A DNA stretch of 64,000 nucleotides from Candidatus Pseudomonas phytovorans (lineage in GTDB: Bacteria > Pseudomonadota > Gammaproteobacteria > Pseudomonadales > Pseudomonadaceae). The DNA lies in assembly GCA_029202525.1 (NCBI GenBank), contig CP119325.1:1067001-1131000 (forward strand). Reading direction: 5' to 3'. Both the position numbers and the translations under genes were made by a program. The notes under the pieces were generated by a model that was not told the origin of the DNA, ran no database searches, and saw nothing but the letters and a program-made list of their open reading frames with translations. Below, piece after piece: positions 54,401 to 61,355 of this stretch. Positions within the stretch are counted from its first letter, which is position 1. Every line of letters begins with the position of its first letter.

Positions 54401-54611
54401 CTCGTTAGCGGTGACCACGGGCAATCGGCCATTCCAATGGCACCCTGTTTGGGTATTCGATGCCTATGCCAGTTACCAGGTCAATAAAAGTCTCGACCTC
54501 GAGATGGGCGTTAATAACATCACCAACCGTTATTACATTGACCCGTTGGCGCGCGTCATGATGCCAGCGCCGGGGCGTACGTTGAAGGCCGGATTTACTG
54601 TCAGGTTCTAA
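51486..54611 (+). CDS. Large TonB-dependent outer-membrane receptor (hemophilin-receptor type)
   Basis: A 1041-residue TonB-dependent receptor, longer than most. A signal peptide (LKPLAWSVLLALASPLALAE) is followed by a roughly 80-residue acidic N-terminal extension, a plug domain (GASVGDVFRGLNGVYSGDAR, NIRGIQGEGRIPVTVDGTEQ, VEKGPSM) and a 22-strand barrel ending in LKAGFTVRF. Two cysteine pairs (C488/C497 and C896/C915) probably staple extracellular loops. FRAP and NPDL motifs of classical heme receptors are absent; the equivalent place reads VRFPSVYEATQ. An ATG at residue 11 is an alternative start. Parts, such as 53500-54100, are more AT-rich than the neighbours. It lies upstream of the secreted barrel protein and Slam genes, so it probably receives cargo from that protein. 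Confidence 0.88.
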   Translation: MPLLTTTPSPMRLKPLAWSVLLALASPLALAEGEAAAAPSSAPSMGPIEIELPAGYEEEMSKAGTSQKGLQVLEALEVKGEWEDKDEKGKSDVYRKDISGAYVGKKELERYKGASVGDVFRGLNGVYSGDARNSGALDPNIRGIQGEGRIPVTVDGTEQASSVWMGSAGVSNRNYVDPSMIGSIAVEKGPSMTPGVKSGVGGSVQIKTLEAEDIVRPGEQFGLEIKSETATNSVKPDETAMDYFGKDYRDIEGVSSGYNGQLAVGNKAIMQVSPHTQNRGTDFDFNDNAFRIAAGARHDDFDLLAAYSYRKKGNYYSGKGGSQRYQTDKWWDEASAVQGGNVSGAVATGYVANLYAPGQEVVNTSSEMRTSLLKGTWYLPDQQSLKLTYMRSEQEFGESVPYLISYMVRNKPEGEDYALQFPYSEIKQDTYSLTYNWNPDENPLIDLQAGVWMTQNNSRRHQNGDEVYGIAATFVSDQDVGYNNYVRCMAAGTAASCGAAPQRLPNTDGRFNVLARALQVSDHDRWGVNLSNRMQLTDSLVLTLAGNFSDEKLAQQAAADVGSTNLAAWVGNFVGTRSGSRQEFNFTFNNEWSATPWLVLNAGARFADYSAFDDGLAKHRKNKDAGWGDTSAVVGQAFSYRELMTATEAQAFRDGLRAEVESWGLPDEMVDEMVEIELANTTVDGYLYKNKTSFTADYDGFRIDTATNKFRNGEVDLKETVSNAQGGNGNALRYVGYANEGAVVEEVSENDRWSKPDKLQGTAWTPMFGATFLLTDRARIYIRYSEFVRFPSVYEATQSTFGGLRRASAVGPEHSYNWEAGYVHDLRGFMPDFRYADFRINYYKNEIRDFIDRDYYFNIVQFDKKKYSGIELQTRFDTGRYFVNLGGTYRLKQELCDKEYAATLEPFFQRDYSTCVTAGFPTTFARTSLQPKYSIDLDGGVRLFGEALELGGRMTYHSSAKNEDEEEWIRNGSLAVTTGNRPFQWHPVWVFDAYASYQVNKSLDLEMGVNNITNRYYIDPLARVMMPAPGRTLKAGFTVRF

Positions 54612-54631
54612 AGTATCTAAAGTATCTAAAG
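54608..54631. repeat. Short tandem repeat, 9-base unit
   Basis: CTAAAGTAT is repeated at 54608 and 54617, with a third partial copy (CTAAAG) at 54626. It begins in the receptor stop region. Confidence 0.7.
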
Positions 54632-54640
54632 GTTTTTTGG

Positions 54641-54664
54641 CTATTTTTTAGTATTAAAAAATAG
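54641..54664 (+). other. AT-only hairpin between receptor and secreted-protein genes
   Basis: CTATTTTTTA (54641-54650) pairs perfectly with TAAAAAATAG (54655-54664) around GTAT, and is followed by GTGGTTTTTT. It may act as a weak attenuator or RNA-processing site that sets the level of the downstream gene apart from that of the receptor. Confidence 0.5.
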
Positions 54665-54695
54665 TGGTTTTTTACATCTTAACTAGGAGGTTGTT

Positions 54696-55526
54696 GTGAA
54701 AAAACTGTTTATGGTTTCTGCCTTGTCGCTTGTGGCATCCACCAGCTTTGCTGCCCCTGTGGCCGGCGGTTCTTCGTCCACGCTGGTTAAAGCGGCGCAA
54801 TCCAATCTGATGGCCGTGGGTACTGCTGGCATTGCAATGCCGACCAGCAACTCACCCACGCTTGCAGATACTTCCAAGGTCGTCAGTTTTGCCGCTGGCC
54901 CTATTAATCAGACTAATGCCGTGATTGCTACCCCAGGCTTTACCTCGGCGCATATCACCTTGGGCGGCGCTACCAAAATTTCTGAAACCTGGAAAAACAA
55001 CTACGCCTATAACACGGCCGTGTATGCCTACCGCCAGATCTCCAATCCTCAGGAAGGGTTTCCGGAGTTTGGCGGCGAAGTCATCGCCAAGGTAACCGGC
55101 AACGAGGTTTATTTCGGTGAGTGGGCGCCACGCAAAACCGGCACCCAGCCTGACAACAGCACCGACTTGAACCTGTCCAGTAGCAGCCGTGCAGTGTGGT
55201 ACTCGGGCGAGAACCCGACCACCGCCATGCCGACCCTGGTCAACGCCAAATACAACGTGGTCGGGGTCAAACAATACAACCCCGGCACCGGCGCAGGCGT
55301 TACTTCGGGCGTGCTGACCGCTAACTACGGCTCGGGTTCGGGCACCATCACCGGTACTGTGGGTACTCTCAACTTCGCCGGTACCAGCATTGCCTCCAAC
55401 GGCACCTTCGCCCGCAGTAGCAACATTGAAGGCCGCTTCTACGGCGCCAACGCTCAGGCGCTGGCAGGTATCTACAAAGGCGCCACCGCCGCCAGCAACA
55501 TCGCCTTCGGCGGTGCCAAGCAGTAA
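54696..55526 (+). CDS. Secreted hemophilin-like protein (TbpB-type C-terminal barrel)
   Basis: A 276-residue exported protein. A signal peptide ends with SFA (Ala19) and no lipobox cysteine, so it should be released as a soluble protein after Slam transport rather than kept as a lipoprotein. The C-terminal end has the signature of the TbpB/hemophilin eight-strand barrel: GTLNFAGTSIASNGTF, IEGRFYGANAQALAGIYKG and final NIAFGGAKQ. The mature chain has no cysteine and a single histidine (His86, SAHITLGG), whereas hemophilin HphA uses two histidines for heme. It has a GTG start with a perfect AGGAGG five bases upstream. It lies between the TonB receptor and Slam genes, the order seen in hemophilin systems. 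Confidence 0.82.
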   Translation: MKKLFMVSALSLVASTSFAAPVAGGSSSTLVKAAQSNLMAVGTAGIAMPTSNSPTLADTSKVVSFAAGPINQTNAVIATPGFTSAHITLGGATKISETWKNNYAYNTAVYAYRQISNPQEGFPEFGGEVIAKVTGNEVYFGEWAPRKTGTQPDNSTDLNLSSSSRAVWYSGENPTTAMPTLVNAKYNVVGVKQYNPGTGAGVTSGVLTANYGSGSGTITGTVGTLNFAGTSIASNGTFARSSNIEGRFYGANAQALAGIYKGATAASNIAFGGAKQ

Positions 55527-55545
55527 CCCGCAAGCGCAAGAAAGG

Positions 55546-55570
55546 AGAGGGCGCATAGCGCCCTCTTTTC
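55546..55570 (+). terminator. Intrinsic terminator between secreted-protein and Slam genes
   Basis: AGAGGGCGC pairs with GCGCCCTCT around the loop ATA (stem from 55546 to 55566), followed by TTTT. It lies inside the presumed operon, so Slam expression would depend on partial read-through. Confidence 0.85.
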
Positions 55571-55600
55571 CTGCTGTCATTTCCTGGCTGGACTTATCCC

Positions 55601-57088
55601 ATGTCGCGTTCTGCGTCCTTGCGCATTCTCTCGCTGTGCCTGTTGGCCACCCAGTGCCCGGCACTGCTCGCTGATGAAGACGATACCCGGCAACTGTTGA
55701 ACAAGATCGACCGAAATGTCGATGAACGTGAACGCACCCATGTGCCCAGGGCCGACCCTGCCGAGCATGATGCCTCGCTGATTACCATCGAAGGCCAGAC
55801 CTACAATGTGCAAAACACGTTGCAAGACCTGGGGCCAGCCATCTATGTGGCGCTCAACCTTCAGCAATGGGAAAAAGCCAGGCAATTTGTAGCGCGCTAT
55901 CGGCAATTGGCTGGGCATGAAGAGGCGTTGGTGTACCTTGCCGAGGGCATGCTGGCGCGCCAGCAGCGTGAGCATGGGCGTGCTATCGAAGCCCTTCGCC
56001 AGGCCATCGCGCTGGAGCCCGGGCATGTGCGGGCCAAGCTGGAACTGGCCAGGACCCTGTTCGAGGACAACCAGTCTGCAGAGGCCCAGGCGCTTTTCGA
56101 TGAAGTGAAACTGGCCGAACTGCCGGAGGCGGTACTGCCCATTCTGCAGGGCTACCAGCACGCCCTGGACGAGCGCGACAGCTGGCACGGGTCGCTATCG
56201 GCAGGCTTTGGCTACAACAGCAATATCAACCAGGGCAACGGCATGCTCACCACCACTCAGGTGTGCTTCGTCCTTGAGTGCGTGGACTACAGCCGCAAGA
56301 TGCCTGACCCGATCAAATCATCCAGTCTGGTCTACGACCTGGCTGCCGAGCGCCGCCTGCAGCTGAGCGGTAACCACCACCTGCTGGTGCGCGGCCTCAG
56401 CTATGGCAATGACTACCACCGGCACAGCGAAGAGGCACCGCAAACCTGGTACGACGAAAACACCAGCGTGCTGTATGCCGGCTACAACTACCTCAGCGCG
56501 CTGCATGACGCGTCGTTCACACCATTGTTCGAAACCTACTACAGCAACCACCACACCAAGTACCAGGCCAGCGGCATGAGAGGGGAGTGGAAGTACGCGC
56601 TGACCGATCGCTGGCGTACAGGCCTGGTCGGGCAGTACAAGCACTTTCGCTTTCAGGGCGAGCAGCGCGATTATTTCGATGATTTCGACGAACGGACGCT
56701 GGGCGGGTCGCTTTCGTACTTGCTCGACAGCCGCACCCTGGTGTTTGGCGGCATTACTTACACCCGACGCACGCAGGCCGAAGCCTCGGCCAGTAACCGC
56801 GAATACATGGGTAACCTGGGCGTGTACCGCATGTTCGACGTGGGCGTAAGCCTGAGCCTCACGGCCTTGTACCGGGAAACCCGCTACGACGAGGAAGATG
56901 CTTTTCTGGGTGGTTTGCGCAGGGACCGGCAGCAGATTTATATCGCCAACCTGGGCATGCCACGGTTTGCCGTTGCCAGCGTGGTGCCCAACCTGTATGT
57001 GAAGCGCACGGTCAATGACAGCAGCATCGACTGGGCGTATGCCTATCGGCAGACTGAGGTAGCACTCAAATTCGAGAAAACCTTCTGA
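55601..57088 (+). CDS. Slam-type outer-membrane translocator (TPR + DUF560 barrel)
   Basis: A 495-residue protein with a signal peptide ending near ALLADEDD. The N-terminal periplasmic part contains TPR-like repeats (EEALVYLAEGMLARQQREHG, AIEALRQAIALEPGHVRAKL, ELARTLFEDNQSAEAQALFD). The C-terminal part (about 190-495) is a DUF560 beta-barrel with alternating aromatic strands (GSLSAGFGYNSNINQGNG) and a terminal phenylalanine (FEKTF). This is the architecture of Slam (surface lipoprotein assembly modulator) proteins and of HsmA, which export TbpB-fold lipoproteins or hemophilins. The expected cargo is the product of the gene just upstream. Confidence 0.88.
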   Translation: MSRSASLRILSLCLLATQCPALLADEDDTRQLLNKIDRNVDERERTHVPRADPAEHDASLITIEGQTYNVQNTLQDLGPAIYVALNLQQWEKARQFVARYRQLAGHEEALVYLAEGMLARQQREHGRAIEALRQAIALEPGHVRAKLELARTLFEDNQSAEAQALFDEVKLAELPEAVLPILQGYQHALDERDSWHGSLSAGFGYNSNINQGNGMLTTTQVCFVLECVDYSRKMPDPIKSSSLVYDLAAERRLQLSGNHHLLVRGLSYGNDYHRHSEEAPQTWYDENTSVLYAGYNYLSALHDASFTPLFETYYSNHHTKYQASGMRGEWKYALTDRWRTGLVGQYKHFRFQGEQRDYFDDFDERTLGGSLSYLLDSRTLVFGGITYTRRTQAEASASNREYMGNLGVYRMFDVGVSLSLTALYRETRYDEEDAFLGGLRRDRQQIYIANLGMPRFAVASVVPNLYVKRTVNDSSIDWAYAYRQTEVALKFEKTF

Positions 57089-57103
57089 ACAGGTTTGCAC
57101 GGC

Positions 57104-57131
57104 CCCTGTAGGCGCGGCCTTGTGCCACGAA
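57104..57131. repeat. Degenerate single repeat related to Pseudomonas interspersed repeats
   Basis: CCTGTAGGCGCGGCCTTGTG resembles the CCTGTAGGAGCGGCCTTGTG class of interspersed repeats common in P. putida/P. fluorescens genomes. There is no facing partner. Confidence 0.5.
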
Positions 57132-57160
57132 CGGCGGCAGGGGGTAAATCGCAGGCAAGA

Positions 57161-57190
57161 AAAAACCCACTAGCAAGCTAGTGGGTTTTT
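57161..57190. terminator. Bidirectional terminator between slam and tRNA-Leu
   Basis: AAAAACCCACTAGC and GCTAGTGGGTTTTT form a perfect 14-pair stem with an AA loop. It ends the leftward tRNA transcript and the rightward Slam transcript. Confidence 0.94.
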
Positions 57191-57193
57191 GTA

Positions 57194-57280
57194 TGGTGCC
57201 CAGGAGAAGACTCGAACTTCCACGACCTTGCGGTCACTGATACCTGAAACCAGCGCGTCTACCAATTCCGCCACCTGGGC
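57194..57280 (-). tRNA. tRNA-Leu (anticodon CAG)
   Basis: An 87-base cloverleaf with encoded CCA, read from 57280 to 57194. The acceptor stem GCCCAGG pairs with the 3' CCTGGGC, the anticodon stem CTGGT/ATCAG encloses TTCAGGT (anticodon CAG), a long variable arm marks it as class II, and GTTCGAGTC forms the T loop. It is identical to the copy at 57369. Confidence 0.97.
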
Positions 57281-57368
57281 AAAGCTTTGCATCATCTGTT
57301 GAAGGCGACTATCGTCAGCTTTCACACAGTAGTAACAGATCCTTGGTCATCTGTTACTTGAAAATATT

Positions 57369-57455
57369 TGGTGCCCAGGAGAAGACTCGAACTTCCACGA
57401 CCTTGCGGTCACTGATACCTGAAACCAGCGCGTCTACCAATTCCGCCACCTGGGC
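57369..57455 (-). tRNA. tRNA-Leu (anticodon CAG), second copy
   Basis: An exact copy of the tRNA at 57194-57280, separated by 88 bases and on the same strand. Both are probably cut from one leftward precursor. The promoter is expected between 57456 and 57720; no box is certain. Confidence 0.97.
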
Positions 57456-57727
57456 ACACATTCGAGATTAAAAGATGCTTTACAGCGCCGTTCATCTCTA
57501 CTACAACTTCGGGGTTGTCCGTCGTTGTGGTGCGCACTATACGGACGCTCCCCAGGGCTGTAAAGCCCCCAATCAAAAAAAAATTCAAAAAATTCAACCC
57601 GTTGATTCCACAGGCCTAATACTGCTGTCTATGCACCGCAGCGGGGGCTGTCCAAGCCAGACATTTCCGGTTTCAATAGGCCTATGCCAGAATTCATATC
57701 TATATACCCCAAGGTGAACCCCTTCTG

Positions 57728-60307
57728 ATGGCCGATTGGCAATCCCTCGATCCCGAGGCCGCTCGCGAAGCGGAAAAATACGACAACCCCATTCCCAGCC
57801 GTGAGCTGATCCTGCAGCGCCTTGCCGACCGTGGCGAACCCGCTGCGCGCGAGGAGCTGGCGAAAGAGTTTGGTCTGTATGAAGAAGACCAGATCGAAGC
57901 CCTGCGCCGCCGTCTGCGTGCGATGGAGCGCGACGGCCAGCTTATCTATACCCGGCGCGGCACTTATGCCCCGGTAGACAAGCTCGACCTGATCTGCGGC
58001 CGTATCTCCGGCCACCGCGATGGGTTTGGTTTCCTCATCCCCGATGATGGCAGCGACGACCTGTTCCTCAGCCCGTCGCAGATGCGCCTGGCCTTCGATG
58101 GCGACCGCGCGCTGGCGCGAGTGTCCGGTACCGACCGCCGTGGCCGCCGAGAAGGCGTGGTCGTCGAGGTCATCTCCCGTGCCCACGAAAGCGTGGTCGG
58201 CCGTTACTTCGAAGAAGGCGGCATCGGCTACGTGACCCCGGACAACCCGAAGATCCAGCAAGAAGTGCTGGTGACCGCCGGTCGTAATGGTGGTGCGAAG
58301 ATCGGCCAGTTCGTCGAGATCAAGATCACCCATTGGCCAACGCCGCGCTTCCAGCCGCAAGGCGATGTGGTCGAGGTCATCGGCAACTACATGGCGCCGG
58401 GCATGGAAATCGACGTTGCCCTGCGCAGCTACGACATTCCGCACGTCTGGCCCGAAGCTGTGGTCAAGGAAGCGCGCAAGTTCCGCTCCGAAGTCGAAGA
58501 CAAAGACAAAGAGAAGCGCGTCGACCTGCGCCACCTGCCGTTCGTCACCATCGACGGTGAAGATGCCCGCGACTTCGATGACGCGGTGTATTGCGAGCCG
58601 CTGGGCAAGCTACGCATGTTCTCCGGTGGCTGGCGCCTGTATGTGGCTATTGCCGACGTGTCCAGCTATGTGCGCCTGGGCTCGGCCCTGGACGTCGAGG
58701 CCCAGCAGCGCGGTAACTCGGTGTACTTCCCCGAGCGCGTGGTGCCGATGCTCCCCGAAGAGCTGTCCAACGGCCTGTGCTCGCTGAACCCGCACGTCGA
58801 CCGCTTGGCCATGGTCTGTGAAATGACCATGAACAAAGCCGGCCAGATGGTCGACTATCAGTTCTACGAAGGCGTGATCCACTCCCACGCTCGCCTGACC
58901 TACAACAAGGTCAGCAGCATGCTTGAACACGCTCGCACCCGTGAGGGCAAGGCGCTGCGCGACGAGTACAAGGAGGTCGTGCCGGATCTGAAGAACCTGT
59001 ACAACCTGTACAAGGTGCTGCTGGATGCCCGTCATACCCGGGGTGCCATCGACTTCGAGACCCAGGAAACCCGCATCATCTTCGGCGATGAGCGCAAGAT
59101 CGCGGAAATTCGCCCGACCGTGCGTAACGAGGCCCACAAGCTGATCGAGGAATGCATGCTGGCGGCCAACGTGGCCACCGCCGAGTTCCTGCAGAAGCAC
59201 GGCGTGCCGGCCCTGTACCGTGTGCACGACGGCCCGCCGCCGGAGCGCCTGGAAAAACTGCGTGCCTTCCTTGGCGAGCTGGGCCTGAGCCTGCACAAGG
59301 GCAAGGACCCGTCGCCGAAGGATTACCAGGCTCTGCTGGCGAGCATCGCCGGGCGCCCGGACTTCCACCTGATCCAGACGGTGATGCTGCGCTCGCTGAG
59401 CCAGGCGGTGTACAGCACCGAGAACAACGGCCACTTCGGTCTGAACTACGAGGCGTACACCCACTTCACCTCGCCGATCCGCCGTTACCCGGACCTGCTG
59501 GTGCACCGCGCTATCCGCAGCATCATCCGTTCCAAGGTCGACACCCCGCACGTCAAACGTGCCGGCGCCATGAGCATTCCCAAGGCGCGCATCTACCCGT
59601 ACGACGAGAACACCCTGGAGCAGTTGGGCGAGCAGTGCTCGATGACTGAGCGCCGGGCTGATGAAGCCACCCGTGACGTGGTCAACTGGCTCAAGTGCGA
59701 GTACATGAAGGACCGCGTGGGCGAAACCTTCCCGGGTGTGATCACCGCGGTGACCGGCTTCGGCCTGTTCGTCGAGCTGACGGATATCTATGTAGAAGGC
59801 CTGGTGCACGTGAGTGCGCTGCCGGGCGACTACTACCACTTCGACCCGGTCCACCACCGCCTGTCCGGTGAGCGCACCGGCCGCAGCTTCCGCCTGGGCG
59901 ACACGATTGAAGTCAAGGTCATGCGTGTTGACCTGGACGAGCGCAAGATCGACTTCGAAGTGGCCGACAAGACGCTGGCTGCCCCGATCGGCCGCAAGCA
60001 GCGTGGTGCCGCGCCAGCAACTGACAAGGTTGAGCAGCAGCCGGTAACCGAAGCGAAAGCCACGCCGAAGCCGCGCAGCCGCAAGAGCGAAGCCTCTGAA
60101 GCGTACTTCCCGAAAGACGCCGTACAGCGTAACGCCGACGTGCGTAAAAGCCGCGAAATGAAGAAGGCGTTGATGACCGACGCTCGCAGCGGCGCCGGCA
60201 GCAAGCCGGATAAAGGCGGCAAGCCCTCCGGCACCGGCAAACCGACCAAGCATCGTAAAGGCCCGCCGAAGTCCGGTGCGCCACGCAAGAGCAAGAGCAA
60301 GTCATGA
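57728..60307 (+). CDS. rnr: Ribonuclease R
   Basis: An 859-residue processive 3'-5' exoribonuclease able to degrade structured RNA. An N-terminal helix-turn-helix (residues about 20-80) is followed by cold-shock domains, the RNB catalytic domain (TIDGEDARDFDDAVY with its aspartates, and the FTSPIRRYPDLLVHR block), an S1 domain (GVITAVTGFGLFVELTDIYV) and a lysine-rich tail. It overlaps rlmB at ATGA. Confidence 0.98.
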   Translation: MADWQSLDPEAAREAEKYDNPIPSRELILQRLADRGEPAAREELAKEFGLYEEDQIEALRRRLRAMERDGQLIYTRRGTYAPVDKLDLICGRISGHRDGFGFLIPDDGSDDLFLSPSQMRLAFDGDRALARVSGTDRRGRREGVVVEVISRAHESVVGRYFEEGGIGYVTPDNPKIQQEVLVTAGRNGGAKIGQFVEIKITHWPTPRFQPQGDVVEVIGNYMAPGMEIDVALRSYDIPHVWPEAVVKEARKFRSEVEDKDKEKRVDLRHLPFVTIDGEDARDFDDAVYCEPLGKLRMFSGGWRLYVAIADVSSYVRLGSALDVEAQQRGNSVYFPERVVPMLPEELSNGLCSLNPHVDRLAMVCEMTMNKAGQMVDYQFYEGVIHSHARLTYNKVSSMLEHARTREGKALRDEYKEVVPDLKNLYNLYKVLLDARHTRGAIDFETQETRIIFGDERKIAEIRPTVRNEAHKLIEECMLAANVATAEFLQKHGVPALYRVHDGPPPERLEKLRAFLGELGLSLHKGKDPSPKDYQALLASIAGRPDFHLIQTVMLRSLSQAVYSTENNGHFGLNYEAYTHFTSPIRRYPDLLVHRAIRSIIRSKVDTPHVKRAGAMSIPKARIYPYDENTLEQLGEQCSMTERRADEATRDVVNWLKCEYMKDRVGETFPGVITAVTGFGLFVELTDIYVEGLVHVSALPGDYYHFDPVHHRLSGERTGRSFRLGDTIEVKVMRVDLDERKIDFEVADKTLAAPIGRKQRGAAPATDKVEQQPVTEAKATPKPRSRKSEASEAYFPKDAVQRNADVRKSREMKKALMTDARSGAGSKPDKGGKPSGTGKPTKHRKGPPKSGAPRKSKSKS

Positions 60308-61050
60308 GTCAGCTGGAAAAGATCTACGGCGTGCATGCCGTGCAGGCGTTGCTGCAGCACCATCCTAAGCGGGTCAAGCAGATCTGGCTGTCGGAAGGGC
60401 GCAGCGAGCCACGCCTGCAGACGCTGCTGGCGCTGGCTGCGGAAAATCGCGTGGCGGTTGGCCAGGCCGAGCGCCGCGAGATGGATGCCTGGGTCGAGGG
60501 CGTGCATCAGGGCGTGGTCGCCGAGGTCAGCCCAAGCCAGGTGTGGGGCGAATTGATGCTCGAAGAGTTGCTTGAGCGCACCGAAACGCCGCCGCTGATC
60601 CTGGTGCTGGACGGTGTCACCGACCCGCACAACCTTGGAGCGTGCCTGCGCACGGCTGACGCAGCCGGTGCCACGGCGGTACTGGTGCCCAAGGACAAGT
60701 CGGCAACCCTGACACCTGTGGTGCGCAAGGTGGCTTGCGGCGCGGCAGAGGTGATTCCGCTGGTGGCCGTGACCAATCTGGCGCGCACGCTGGAGAAGCT
60801 GCAGCAGCGTGGCTTGTGGGTGGTCGGTACTGCCGGCGAGGCCGAGCAGGAGATTTATCAGCAGGACCTGACCGGGCCGCTGGTGATGATCATGGGCGCG
60901 GAAGGCAAAGGCATGCGCCGGTTGACCCGCGAGCATTGCGACTTCCTGGTGAAGTTGCCGATGGGCGGTAGCGTCAGCAGCCTGAACGTGTCGGTGGCGA
61001 CCGGGGTTTGCCTGTTCGAGGCCGTGCGCCAGCGCCAGGCCAAGCGCTGA
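60304..61050 (+). CDS. rlmB: 23S rRNA (guanosine-2'-O-)-methyltransferase RlmB
   Basis: A 248-residue SpoU/TrmH methyltransferase that modifies G2251 of 23S rRNA. The N-terminal substrate-binding domain begins with EKIYGVHAVQALLQHHPKRV, and the knotted SAM domain has VLDGVTDPHNLGACLRTADA, MGAEGKGMRRL and PMGGSVSSLNVSVATGVCLF. It is translationally coupled to rnr and followed by a REP pair. Confidence 0.97.
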   Translation: MSQLEKIYGVHAVQALLQHHPKRVKQIWLSEGRSEPRLQTLLALAAENRVAVGQAERREMDAWVEGVHQGVVAEVSPSQVWGELMLEELLERTETPPLILVLDGVTDPHNLGACLRTADAAGATAVLVPKDKSATLTPVVRKVACGAAEVIPLVAVTNLARTLEKLQQRGLWVVGTAGEAEQEIYQQDLTGPLVMIMGAEGKGMRRLTREHCDFLVKLPMGGSVSSLNVSVATGVCLFEAVRQRQAKR

Positions 61051-61061
61051 TCTTCAGCCTG

Positions 61062-61157
61062 TGCTGGCCCTTTCGCGGGCATGCCCGCTCCCACAGGATT
61101 TTCACTGTCTTCAAGGCTGTGGGATCTCTGTGGGAGCGGGCGTGCCCGCGAAAGGGC
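61062..61157. repeat. REP inverted pair
   Basis: TTTCGCGGGCATGCCCGCTC and its facing complement GAGCGGGCGTGCCCGCGAAA (one mismatch) lie between rlmB and the rpsF promoter. Together with the promoter they account for the 305-base gap. Confidence 0.9.
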
Positions 61158-61206
61158 CGGTAGCCTGAGAATATGTTTCAGGCTGTTCAAATAATCACCA
61201 ATTACC

Positions 61207-61235
61207 TTGCTTGTGCGCCTTGGCTTCTCTACAAT
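61207..61235 (+). promoter_or_regulatory. Sigma-70 promoter for the rpsF operon
   Basis: TTGCTT (61207-61212), a 17-base spacer, and TACAAT (61230-61235). It leaves a leader of more than 110 bases before rpsF, long enough for an autoregulatory S6/S18 binding structure, though I could not identify one with confidence. Confidence 0.75.
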
Positions 61236-61355
61236 TGCGCCCCTTGCCGAGCTGGCAGGCGCATATGTGCCTCCCCTCCGTGCAAGACATACAGTGTCAT
61301 TCACTCCTTGTCTGACCAGATTTCCTGGCAGGCTACTAACCCGTAAGGAGCATTC

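Noticed and set aside
57409..57597. 62-codon reverse open frame over the second tRNA-Leu
   Set aside because: It runs through a certain tRNA gene.
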